Shown here: positions 1-7,484 of the stretch, in pieces
Layout: each line of letters starts with the position of its first letter
Numbering within the stretch: the first letter of the stretch is position 1
Assembly (NCBI GenBank): GCA_015067375.1
Contig: SVMQ01000046.1
Span: 1-10,963 of the forward strand
From: Oscillospiraceae bacterium
Lineage (GTDB): Bacteria; Bacillota; Clostridia; Oscillospirales; Ruminococcaceae
DNA length: 10,963 bases
Reading direction: 5' to 3'
Position numbers and translations under genes: made by a program
Notes under the pieces: generated by a model
Database searches by the model: none
Told to the model about the DNA's origin: nothing
Seen by the model: the letters and a program-made list of their open reading frames with translations, nothing else

Positions 1-881
1 GTGATACTGTTGTCAATTCCGTTGTGGGAATGGTGGGACTTCTGCCCACGCTCGCCGCTGCAGAAGCAGGCAGGACTATCGCGCTTGCAAACAAGGAAAC
101 GTTGGTTGCAGGCGGTCGCCTTGTTACCGATCGCGTAAGAAAGCACAATGCACAGCTCCTGCCTATAGACAGTGAACATTCCGCGATTTTTCAGTGCTTG
201 CTCGGAGCGCAGGGAAACCGCTTTGAAAAGATATTGCTTACTGCTTCAGGCGGCCCTTTCTTCGGAAAAAAGCGTGAGGAGCTATACTCGGTTACTCGTG
301 AGCAGGCATTGAAGCACCCTAACTGGTCGATGGGCGCGAAGATAACTATCGACAGCGCAACACTGATGAACAAGGGACTGGAGCTTATCGAGGCTGTACG
401 TCTGTTTGACGCGAAGCCTGAACAGATAGAGATAGTCGTTCATCGTCAGAGCATCATCCATTCCGCTGTGGAATTTGAGGATGGTGCGATCATTGCACAG
501 CTTGGTGTGGCTGATATGCGCATCCCGATACAGCTTGCCCTGACTTATCCGCAGCGTTTGCCGTGTCCGTCTAAAAAGCTTTCGCTGTTCGAAGTTGGAA
601 CACTTACCTTTGACAGGGCTGACGAGGACACATTCACTTGTCTTGCTGCTGCAAAGAAAGCTATCACGATGGATGGCAATGCTCCTTGTATCGTAAATAG
701 TGCGAATGAGGCTGCTGTTGCGCTGTTTCTTGCCGATAGGATTCGTTTTCTTGATATCGGCGAGGCGGTATCTTCCGCGTTAGAGGAGATACCTTTCATC
801 GCACAGCCTACACTTGAGGAGATTTTACAGACACAGCGCGCCGCTGAGGAATATGTACGAGCTAAATTCGGAGGTCATTGA
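1..881 (+). CDS. dxr: 1-deoxy-D-xylulose 5-phosphate reductoisomerase, 5'-truncated by window edge
   Basis: Dxr (IspC) converts 1-deoxy-D-xylulose 5-phosphate to 2-C-methyl-D-erythritol 4-phosphate using NADPH and a divalent metal, the committed step of the cytosolic MEP isoprenoid pathway. The reading frame is already open at base 3 and gives 292 residues. By alignment to the E. coli enzyme from memory, roughly 94 N-terminal residues (much of the NADPH-binding Rossmann fold) lie outside the window. Family signatures visible are LANKETLV near the NADPH site, DSEHSAIFQ (metal ligands Asp and Glu, fragment residues 56 and 58), TASGGPF, HPNWSMG and DSATLMNKGLE; the spacing from the SGG serine through the His to the Asn-Lys...Glu matches E. 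coli S186, H209, N227, K228, E231. The loop between DSEH and SGG is about 10 residues shorter than in E. coli. The GTG at 24 is an internal Val codon, not the start. The stop overlaps the rseP start by one base. Confidence 0.97.
   Translation, partial: DTVVNSVVGMVGLLPTLAAAEAGRTIALANKETLVAGGRLVTDRVRKHNAQLLPIDSEHSAIFQCLLGAQGNRFEKILLTASGGPFFGKKREELYSVTREQALKHPNWSMGAKITIDSATLMNKGLELIEAVRLFDAKPEQIEIVVHRQSIIHSAVEFEDGAIIAQLGVADMRIPIQLALTYPQRLPCPSKKLSLFEVGTLTFDRADEDTFTCLAAAKKAITMDGNAPCIVNSANEAAVALFLADRIRFLDIGEAVSSALEEIPFIAQPTLEEILQTQRAAEEYVRAKFGGH
870..874 (+). promoter_or_regulatory. Ribosome binding site of rseP
   Basis: GGAGG lies 6 bases before ATG 881 and inside the last codons of dxr. The alternative in-frame TTG at 878 would be only 3 bases from it, too close, so this site decides for ATG 881. 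Placement implies translational coupling of dxr and rseP. Confidence 0.8.
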
Positions 882-1930
882 TGCAGATCGTTTTTGCAAT
901 CCTTGCTTTTTGCTTTATCATCATAATACATGAGCTTGGTCACTTTGTTGCAGCAAAGCTGAGTGGTGTTCAGGTCAATGAGTTTTCTATTGGCATGGGG
1001 CCTGTTCTTTTCCGCTGGGGAAAGGGGGAAACTACTTATTCATTGCGCCTTCTTCCTATCGGCGGTTTTGTTTCGATGGAGGGAGAGGACGGTGAGAGCA
1101 GCAATCCGCGTGCGTTCAACCGCAGACCTATATGGAAGCGAATGATAGTTATACTTGCAGGCGCTGTTATGAACCTTATTCTTGGTTATTTTGTTACTCT
1201 TGGTTATCTTGCTACATGCGATGATATTGCAACTACTACTGTCAGCAGCTTCCGTGATCAGTCTGTCAGCAGCTCACAGCTGATGATTGGCGACAGGATA
1301 ACCGCAATTGATGGTCTGCCTGTTTTTACGGCGAGCGATATAGTATATAAGCTCCAGAACAGCGATACAAAGAACGCAAATGGCAATCTTGTTATTGATA
1401 TAACTGTAAAGCGCGACGGACAAAAAGTCGTTCTTAATGATGTGGAGTTTGCAACAAAGCAGAACAAGGACGGCAGCGGCTCTGTTTACCTTGATTTCAC
1501 GGTGCTCCCGATGGAGCAGACCTTTGGAAATATGGTGACTGAGAGTTTCCGTGAATCCGCGTCTATAGGTCGCCTTATCATCATGACGCTGATAGATATG
1601 GTGCGCGGAAAATACGGTTTGAATGATCTTTCAGGCCCTGTTGGCGTCGTTCAGGTCGTTAGTGATACGATTGCAACGCAGGAGGTATGGCTTCCCGATT
1701 TCCTGTATCTGTTCGCTTTCCTGACGATCAATGTCGGAGTTTTCAGTCTTCTTCCGATACCTGCGCTTGATGGCTGTCGCTTCCTGTTCCTTGTGATCGA
1801 GGCTATACGTCGCAAGCCGCTCAAGCCCGAAGCTGAGGGTATGGTGCATTTCGTTGGATTTGCGCTGCTTATGGTGCTTATGATCGTGGTTACGTTCAAT
1901 GATATTACAAAGCTCTTCACGGGAGGCTGA
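881..1930 (+). CDS. rseP: RseP/RasP-family site-2 membrane metalloprotease with PDZ domain
   Basis: Intramembrane zinc protease of the M50 family; relatives cut anti-sigma factors and leftover signal peptides within the membrane. The protein has 349 residues from ATG 881. The first membrane segment (about residues 3-21) holds the zinc motif HELGH (H17, E18, H21). A GxG-rich loop and second membrane segment follow (about 88-112), then a PDZ domain (about 118-190). The third segment carries N284 and D297 of the LDG motif, with the same 13-residue spacing as N389 and D402 of E. coli RseP. A final membrane helix spans about 326-343. Oddities: S289 where the family usually has Asn (INLxP) and C299 where LDGG normally has its second Gly. 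The zinc ligands and N284 are intact, so it is probably active. It lies between two MEP pathway genes, a common placement in Firmicutes; the substrate here cannot be told. Confidence 0.95.
   Translation: MQIVFAILAFCFIIIIHELGHFVAAKLSGVQVNEFSIGMGPVLFRWGKGETTYSLRLLPIGGFVSMEGEDGESSNPRAFNRRPIWKRMIVILAGAVMNLILGYFVTLGYLATCDDIATTTVSSFRDQSVSSSQLMIGDRITAIDGLPVFTASDIVYKLQNSDTKNANGNLVIDITVKRDGQKVVLNDVEFATKQNKDGSGSVYLDFTVLPMEQTFGNMVTESFRESASIGRLIIMTLIDMVRGKYGLNDLSGPVGVVQVVSDTIATQEVWLPDFLYLFAFLTINVGVFSLLPIPALDGCRFLFLVIEAIRRKPLKPEAEGMVHFVGFALLMVLMIVVTFNDITKLFTGG
1922..1926 (+). promoter_or_regulatory. Ribosome binding site of ispG
   Basis: GGAGG sits 5 bases before ATG 1932 and overlaps the last codons of rseP. 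It fixes the ispG start: the in-frame upstream start at 1899 has no comparable site and would add 11 residues unlike the family. Confidence 0.8.
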
Positions 1931-1931
1931 A

Positions 1932-2966
1932 ATGAGTAGAAAAAAAGTAGATCTTGCTGGGCTTACGCTCGGCGGAGATAAGATATATATCCAGTCCATG
2001 CTGAATGTTCCCGCTTGGGATGTTGAGGGCAGTGTGGAGCAGGCAAAAGCGCTTGAAGCAGCAGGCTGTGAGATAGTGCGCGCGGCTGTGCCTACTATGG
2101 ATGATGTTCGACTGATACCTGCAATAAAGTCAGCGGTGAAAATCCCTCTCGTGGCTGATATCCATTTCGACTACAAGATCGCGCTTGCCGCTGTTGAGGC
2201 AGGCGTTGACAAGGTGCGTATAAACCCTGGCAACATAGGCGCGCCTGACAGGGTAAAGGCTGTTGCGGACGCTTGCAGAAGCCGCGGTGTGCCAATAAGG
2301 ATAGGTGTTAACAGCGGCTCGCTTGAAAAGGAGTTGCTTAATAAATATGGCAGCCCCACTGCTGAAGCGCTCGTTGAGAGTGCGGAGGGGCATATCAGAT
2401 TGCTCAATAGGTATGATTTTGATGATATAGTGGTAAGCATCAAGTCCTCTGATGTAAGGTTGATGATAGCCGCTTATCGTTTGTTTGCGGAGAAGTTTGA
2501 CTATCCGCTGCATCTTGGAGTTACCGAAGCAGGCACTGAGCGCATGGGTGTGCTGAAATCCGCTGTAGGTATAGGCTCACTGCTGTGCGACGGCATAGGT
2601 GATACTATCCGTGTATCGCTGACTGCTGACCCTGTGCGCGAGATATTTGCCGCACAGGACATACTTAAGGCTTGCGGCATCGGCGGCGGAGTCGAGATAG
2701 TTTCCTGTCCGACCTGTGGCAGGACGAAGATTGACCTTATAGGTCTTGCACATCAGGTGGAGGATGCCTGCCGCGATGTGAGGAAGAATATCAAGGTAGC
2801 AGTGATGGGCTGTGCGGTAAACGGCCCAGGAGAAGCTCGTGAGGCTGACATAGGCATTGCGGGCGGCGACGGCGAGGGTTTGATATTCAAAAAGGGCGAG
2901 ATACTGCGAAAGGTGCCCGAACATCAGCTTTTGAGTGAGCTTTTGAAAGAGATAGAAAAATTATGA
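1932..2966 (+). CDS. ispG: 4-hydroxy-3-methylbut-2-enyl diphosphate synthase (GcpE)
   Basis: IspG reduces 2-C-methyl-D-erythritol 2,4-cyclodiphosphate to HMBPP, the penultimate MEP pathway step, using a [4Fe-4S] cluster and an external electron donor (flavodoxin or ferredoxin). The protein has 344 residues, a TIM-barrel part followed by the iron-sulfur domain, as in the bacterial two-domain form. Recognisable stretches are GCEIVRAAVP, PLVADIHFDY and VDKVRINPGNIG in the barrel. The cluster ligands are C259 and C262 (CPTC), C294 (MGCAVNGPGE) and E301, all exactly 11 residues below E. coli C270, C273, C305 and E312. The N-terminal QSMLN replaces the more usual QSMTN. Start ATG 1932 is one base after the rseP stop, so it is cotranscribed and likely coupled with dxr and rseP. 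Function is near certain. Confidence 0.97.
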   Translation: MSRKKVDLAGLTLGGDKIYIQSMLNVPAWDVEGSVEQAKALEAAGCEIVRAAVPTMDDVRLIPAIKSAVKIPLVADIHFDYKIALAAVEAGVDKVRINPGNIGAPDRVKAVADACRSRGVPIRIGVNSGSLEKELLNKYGSPTAEALVESAEGHIRLLNRYDFDDIVVSIKSSDVRLMIAAYRLFAEKFDYPLHLGVTEAGTERMGVLKSAVGIGSLLCDGIGDTIRVSLTADPVREIFAAQDILKACGIGGGVEIVSCPTCGRTKIDLIGLAHQVEDACRDVRKNIKVAVMGCAVNGPGEAREADIGIAGGDGEGLIFKKGEILRKVPEHQLLSELLKEIEKL

Positions 2967-2985
2967 TTTCGGAAGGAAGTATAAA

Positions 2986-5900
2986 ATGTCAGCAAAATTA
3001 AGTGAGCTTTTTGATACACTGACACTGCCGCCTTCAGTAGCGGACGGCAGCGTGCTGAAGATAGTACATAATGAGAGCAAGGATACTCTGATGATAAATC
3101 TGGAGCTTAGTGATACTGTATCGGCTTCCGATATCATTTCGCTCGGTGGGCAGTTGACCGAGGCACTCAATGGTGTTGAAGTATCGGTATTCCCGAAGTA
3201 TCACAGCTCTTTGTTCACTGCTGATTATCTTGTGGAGATAATCGCGCTGCTTAAGTCAAAGTTCGGTGCAGTCAACGGCTATCTTGACGATGCGGAGATA
3301 ACCGATGACGGCGACACTTATGAGATATCTCTTAAAAACGGCGGTAAGGATATACTGCTGGGCATGGAGATAGATAAGAAGATCGAAAAGTATGTCAAAG
3401 GCTTCTTTGGCGTAAAGATAAATGTAGTGTTCACAGGTACTGCGGAGCTTGACATCGCAAAGGTACTTGCTGAGGAGCAGGCTGCACCGCTTCCTGTTAT
3501 CACGTTCGCGCCTACTCCTGCGCCTACAGAAAATAAGTACTCAGGCGGAAACGGCGGTTCTCGCGGAGGTGGTGGCAGACGTCCTGCAGCCCTTGAAGAG
3601 CCTAAGGAGATCATTCTGCCTTTTGAGCATGAGAAATTCGACAGCAAGGCTTCGTTATTCTTTGGCAAGGGCATCTCAGAGGAGCCGCTTCGTATGTCCG
3701 AGGACTTCAACGAGGGCGATGAGGTAACGCTTTGGGGCGAGGTGTTCAAGACCGAGGAAAAGACCTCGCGTGACGGAAACACGTTTATTTTTACGGCGTA
3801 TTTTTCGGACAAGACCTCTTCACAGATCCTGAAGATCATCACTCCCACTGATAAGTCCGAGCCTGTAAAGAACAATATAAAGGCGGGCAAGGCTATCATC
3901 ACGACAGGTAAGTTTGAGTTTGATACATTTGCAAAAACTCTTAATATACGTCCGAGTTCCATCGCAAATGTCAAGGTAAAGCAGCGTAAGGATAACAGCG
4001 AGGAAAAGCGCGTTGAGCTTCATATGCATACCAATATGTCTGATATGGATGCGCTTACACCTGCTGGCGACCTTATAAAACAGGCGTATGCTTGGGGTCA
4101 CAAGGCGATAGCCATAACCGACCACGGCAACGTACAGGCTTACCCTGAAGCGATGAACACTGTCGAAAAGATACGCAAGGATGGCGGAGAGATGAAGATC
4201 ATCTACGGCATGGAGGCGTATTTCGTAAATGACAGCGGTGCGCTTGTTTCGGGCTGCAATGATGTCAGCGTCAATGATGATATCGTCATATTCGACATTG
4301 AAACAACAGGTCTTAGCAAGGATACAGAGCGTATCACTGAGATAGGCGCTGTAAAGCTCCGAAATATGGAGATAGTTGAGGAGTTCCAGACCTTTGTTAA
4401 TCCCGAAAAGGAGATACCTGCCAATATCACTGAGATAACAGGTATCACAGATGAAATGGTAGCTGATGCGCCGCATGAAAAGGAAGCACTTGAAGCTTTC
4501 ATCAATTTTGCAGGTAATTCAGTGCTGGTTGCGCATAACGCTGACTTTGATACGGGCTTTATCCGTATCGCCTGCGAGCGACAGGGCATAGACTACAGCA
4601 TCCGCTATATAGACACGCTTGCGCTGTGCCGTGCCGCGCTTCCGCATCTCAAGAAACACAAGCTTGATATGGTCGCAAAGGAATATAAGTTAGGAAACTT
4701 CAACCATCATCGTGCTATCGACGATGCGAAGATGCTTGCTCTGATATATCAGCGTCTTATTGCCGATGCAGGCAAGGGAAGGACGCTTGAAAAGCTAGGT
4801 GATCTTAACAGCATCCTTGGAAATGTGGATGTCAAGAAGCTGCCTACATATCACATGATACTGCTTGTCAAAAACAAGGCAGGCTTGAAAAACCTGTACA
4901 AGCTCGTATCTTATTCCAACCTTAACTATTTCTATAAAAAACCGCGTGTACCGCTGTCGGAGCTGCAAAAGCACCGCGAGGGTCTTATCGTGGGCAGTGC
5001 GTGCGAGGCAGGCGAGCTTTTCCGCGCGATACTTGACGGAAAGCCTGACAGTCAGATAGAGGAGATAGCTTCGCTTTACGACTATCTTGAGATACAGCCC
5101 ATCGGAAATAACGCGTTCCTTGTCCGTGAAGGCATGGTCGCGAATGACGAGGGACTTCGCGACCTCAATCGCAAGATAGTTGCGCTCGGTGAAAAGCTGA
5201 ACAAGCCTGTCGTTGCGACCTGTGACGTGCATTTCAAGAATGCTGAGGATTCCGTTTTCAGAACCATCCTGCAGGCAGGTCTTGGCTTCAAGGACGCCGA
5301 CAATCAGGCGCCGCTGTATCTGCGTACAACAGATGAGATGCTTGCAGAGTTTGAATATCTCGGCAAGGAAAAGGCTCATGAGGTAGTAATAAAGAACACT
5401 AATCTCATCGCTGACATGGTGGATGAAGATGTGCGCCCGATACCTAAGGGTACATATACTCCGTCTATCGAGGGCGCTGAGCAGGAGCTTCAGGATCTCT
5501 GCTGGTCGCGTGCGATGAACTGGTACGGCTATAATAACGAGATACCCGAGATAGTTTCGGCTCGTCTTAATAAGGAGCTTGACGCTATCATAAAGTACGG
5601 CTTCTCAGTGCTTTACATGATCGCACAGAAGCTGGTAAAATACTCCGAGGACAATGGCTATCTCGTTGGCTCGCGTGGCTCGGTCGGCTCGTCCTTCGTT
5701 GCAATAATGTCGGGTATCTCTGAGGTAAATCCTCTCGCACCGCATTATCGCTGCCCCAAGTGTCGATATAATGAGTTCGTGACAGACGGCTCGGTAGGCT
5801 CAGGCTTCGACCTGCCGCCTAAGAGCTGCCCTCACTGCGATATCGACATGATAAGGGACGGTCACGACATCCCGTTTGAAACGTTCCTCGGATTCAAGGG

Positions 5901-7338
5901 CGACAAGGCACCTGATATCGACCTTAACTTCTCAGGTGAGGTACAGGGCAAGGTGCATCGCTACACAGAAGAGCTGTTTGGTAAGGATCATGTGTTCAAG
6001 GCAGGAACTATCTCAGCTGTGCAGGATAAGACTGCTTTTGGCTTTGTAAAGAAATACTGCGAGGAGCGCGGTATAACCTACAACAACGCCGAGATGGAGC
6101 GCCTTTCAGTCGGCTGTACAGGTGTAAAGCGCACCACATCACAGCACCCTGGCGGAATGGTAGTTGTGCCGAATGAGTTTGAGGTATACGACTTCACCGC
6201 CGTTCAGCATCCTGCTGATAAGACTGAGAGCGACATGATAACAACGCATTTCGACTTCCATGCGCTTCATGATACCATTCTTAAGCTTGACGAGCTGGGT
6301 CACGATGTTCCTACGCTGTACAAACATCTTGAGGATATGACTGGCATGAAGATCGCGGATGTATCTACGACTGACCGTGATATCTATGACCTGTTCGTAT
6401 CTGTTGCGCCTCTTGGCATCACGGCAGATGACCTCGGAGTACCCTGTGGAACTCTCGGCATCCCCGAGTTCGGTACTCCGTTTGCAATGCAGATGCTTCA
6501 GGATGCGCAGCCGAAGAACTTCTCCGACCTGCTGCAGATCTCGGGTCTGTCGCATGGTACGGATGTATGGCTGGGCAACGCACAAGACCTTATTAAAAAC
6601 GGCACCTGTACGATTTCTGAGGTTATCGGAACGCGTGACAACATCATGGTATACCTCATGCACAAGGGCGTTGATCCCAGTCTTGCGTTCAAGATAATGG
6701 AGATAACCCGTAAGGGTAACGCTATGAAGCTTTTCGATGATACTATATATCAGGCATTCAAGGACAACAACGTTCCCGAATGGTACGTCGAGAGCTGTAA
6801 AAAGATCAAGTATATGTTCCCGAAGGCGCACGCGGCGGCTTATGTAACGGCAGCAGTTAAGCTGTGCTGGTTCAAGATAAACCGTCCTTGTGAGTTCTAT
6901 GCCGCTACACTGACAAAGCACACTGAAAACATTGAAGTTGAAACGGTGCTTAAGGGACAGGCTGCTGTCAAGGCGCGTATTCAGGAGATACAATCCATGC
7001 AGAAGCCAACCGCTAAGGAAGAGGGCATTGCTGATGCACTCATGCTCATAAATGAGATGATGCTTCGCGGCATAGGAGTGCTTCCTGTTGACGTGAAGAA
7101 GTCAGGAGCGGCTACCTATCACGTTGAGAACGGAAAGCTGCGTCTGCCGTTCCTTGCTATTCAGGGATGCGGTGAGAATGCCGCATATCGTCTGAAAGAG
7201 GTCATCGATGCAGGCGACTACATCTGCGTTGACGATATTCAGAAGCAGAGCGGTCTTAACAGCAGCGTGATGGAAAAGCTCACTGAAATGGGTGTTTTCA
7301 AGGATATTCCGCAGTCCGCTCAGATGTCCTTGTTTTAA
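2986..7338 (+). CDS. polC: DNA polymerase III alpha subunit, PolC type
   Basis: Replicative DNA polymerase of low-GC Gram-positives, with polymerase and 3'-5' proofreading in one chain; 1450 residues, close to B. subtilis PolC. In order: N-terminal domain (about 1-170); Gly/Arg-rich linker (186-199); OB fold (about 235-330); PHP domain starting at HMHTN (H346, H348) with D379-H380 and E410, interrupted by a DEDDh exonuclease (D437, E439, D522, H575, D580), then resuming to D747-H749; and the polymerase core with GSRGSVGSS (895-903), a four-Cys zinc site (C923, C926, C948, C951) and catalytic Asp residues D977, D979 and D1102, whose spacing matches the published Geobacillus PolC triad. The C-terminus ends QMSLF, fitting the sliding-clamp-binding consensus QL[SD]LF. 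ATG 2986 is preceded by GGAAGG at 2971-2976; ispG ends 19 bases upstream, so readthrough from the dxr-rseP-ispG unit is likely. No missing catalytic residue was seen. Confidence 0.98.
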   Translation: MSAKLSELFDTLTLPPSVADGSVLKIVHNESKDTLMINLELSDTVSASDIISLGGQLTEALNGVEVSVFPKYHSSLFTADYLVEIIALLKSKFGAVNGYLDDAEITDDGDTYEISLKNGGKDILLGMEIDKKIEKYVKGFFGVKINVVFTGTAELDIAKVLAEEQAAPLPVITFAPTPAPTENKYSGGNGGSRGGGGRRPAALEEPKEIILPFEHEKFDSKASLFFGKGISEEPLRMSEDFNEGDEVTLWGEVFKTEEKTSRDGNTFIFTAYFSDKTSSQILKIITPTDKSEPVKNNIKAGKAIITTGKFEFDTFAKTLNIRPSSIANVKVKQRKDNSEEKRVELHMHTNMSDMDALTPAGDLIKQAYAWGHKAIAITDHGNVQAYPEAMNTVEKIRKDGGEMKIIYGMEAYFVNDSGALVSGCNDVSVNDDIVIFDIETTGLSKDTERITEIGAVKLRNMEIVEEFQTFVNPEKEIPANITEITGITDEMVADAPHEKEALEAFINFAGNSVLVAHNADFDTGFIRIACERQGIDYSIRYIDTLALCRAALPHLKKHKLDMVAKEYKLGNFNHHRAIDDAKMLALIYQRLIADAGKGRTLEKLGDLNSILGNVDVKKLPTYHMILLVKNKAGLKNLYKLVSYSNLNYFYKKPRVPLSELQKHREGLIVGSACEAGELFRAILDGKPDSQIEEIASLYDYLEIQPIGNNAFLVREGMVANDEGLRDLNRKIVALGEKLNKPVVATCDVHFKNAEDSVFRTILQAGLGFKDADNQAPLYLRTTDEMLAEFEYLGKEKAHEVVIKNTNLIADMVDEDVRPIPKGTYTPSIEGAEQELQDLCWSRAMNWYGYNNEIPEIVSARLNKELDAIIKYGFSVLYMIAQKLVKYSEDNGYLVGSRGSVGSSFVAIMSGISEVNPLAPHYRCPKCRYNEFVTDGSVGSGFDLPPKSCPHCDIDMIRDGHDIPFETFLGFKGDKAPDIDLNFSGEVQGKVHRYTEELFGKDHVFKAGTISAVQDKTAFGFVKKYCEERGITYNNAEMERLSVGCTGVKRTTSQHPGGMVVVPNEFEVYDFTAVQHPADKTESDMITTHFDFHALHDTILKLDELGHDVPTLYKHLEDMTGMKIADVSTTDRDIYDLFVSVAPLGITADDLGVPCGTLGIPEFGTPFAMQMLQDAQPKNFSDLLQISGLSHGTDVWLGNAQDLIKNGTCTISEVIGTRDNIMVYLMHKGVDPSLAFKIMEITRKGNAMKLFDDTIYQAFKDNNVPEWYVESCKKIKYMFPKAHAAAYVTAAVKLCWFKINRPCEFYAATLTKHTENIEVETVLKGQAAVKARIQEIQSMQKPTAKEEGIADALMLINEMMLRGIGVLPVDVKKSGAATYHVENGKLRLPFLAIQGCGENAAYRLKEVIDAGDYICVDDIQKQSGLNSSVMEKLTEMGVFKDIPQSAQMSLF

Positions 7339-7344
7339 CAGATA

Positions 7345-7390
7345 TGTCGGTTTGCGCATTGTTTGTTGAAATGTCATGTGCAAACCGACG
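7345..7390 (+). terminator. Stem-loop after polC, possible terminator without U-tract
   Basis: Seven bases after the polC stop, 7346-7359 pairs with 7376-7389: a 14-bp stem with one G-U pair and no bulge, closed by a 16-base loop (7360-7375). The U-run expected of an intrinsic terminator is absent on both sides; the right arm is followed by GAAATATATAG. It most likely ends or attenuates polC transcription or protects the mRNA 3' end, just ahead of the his promoter. The fold is seen in the sequence; the role is inferred. Confidence 0.5.
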
Positions 7391-7400
7391 AAATATATAG

Positions 7401-7463
7401 TTGCACTTGACACTGTGATGATAATGTGGTAATATAGTAATATGCTACTACGCTAAAGTGCAA
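7401..7463 (+). repeat. Inverted repeats around the his promoter, candidate operator
   Basis: TTGCACTT (7401-7408) and its exact reverse complement AAGTGCAA (7456-7463) bracket the promoter; the left arm overlaps the first two bases of the -35 box. A second, inner dyad TAGTA-6-TACTA (7435-7439 and 7446-7450) is centred on the predicted transcription start, and GTAATAT occurs twice in tandem (7429-7435, 7437-7443). The outer left arm is upstream of the start site, so this would act as DNA, not RNA. Regulation by a repressor is an inference; chance similarity is possible for arms this short. Confidence 0.35.
7407..7435 (+). promoter_or_regulatory. Sigma-70-type promoter of the his operon
   Basis: A perfect -35 box TTGACA (7407-7412) is followed after exactly 17 bases by TAATAT (7430-7435), preceded by TG plus one base (7427-7429), an extended -10. 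A competing -10, TATAGT at 7433-7438, would need a 20-base spacer. The predicted start site is near 7442, giving a leader of about 43 bases before hisZ, too short for a T-box or a leader-peptide attenuator. Confidence 0.7.
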
Positions 7464-7470
7464 TACAAAA

Positions 7471-7476
7471 GGAAGG
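7471..7476 (+). promoter_or_regulatory. Ribosome binding site of hisZ
   Basis: GGAAGG lies 8 bases before GTG 7485. The longer in-frame start at GTG 7458 has no such site and would begin about 16 bases after the predicted transcription start, so GTG 7485 is preferred. Confidence 0.65.
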
Positions 7477-7484
7477 TAGAAAAA

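Noticed and set aside
24..26. GTG as a possible start of dxr
   Set aside because: The frame is open upstream to the window edge and the preceding residues continue the family sequence before VGLLPTLAA; it is an internal valine.
1899..1931. Longer ispG start adding 11 residues
   Set aside because: It would overlap rseP by about 30 bases and lacks a ribosome binding site; ATG 1932 has GGAGG at ideal distance.
6139..6993. A 284-residue minus-strand open frame inside polC
   Set aside because: It is antisense to the polymerase core; no recognisable motif, no ribosome binding site evidence, and polC is intact throughout.
7339..7484. Histidine leader peptide or T-box upstream of hisZ
   Set aside because: There is no run of His codons, and the predicted leader of about 43 bases is far too short for a T-box stem I and antiterminator.
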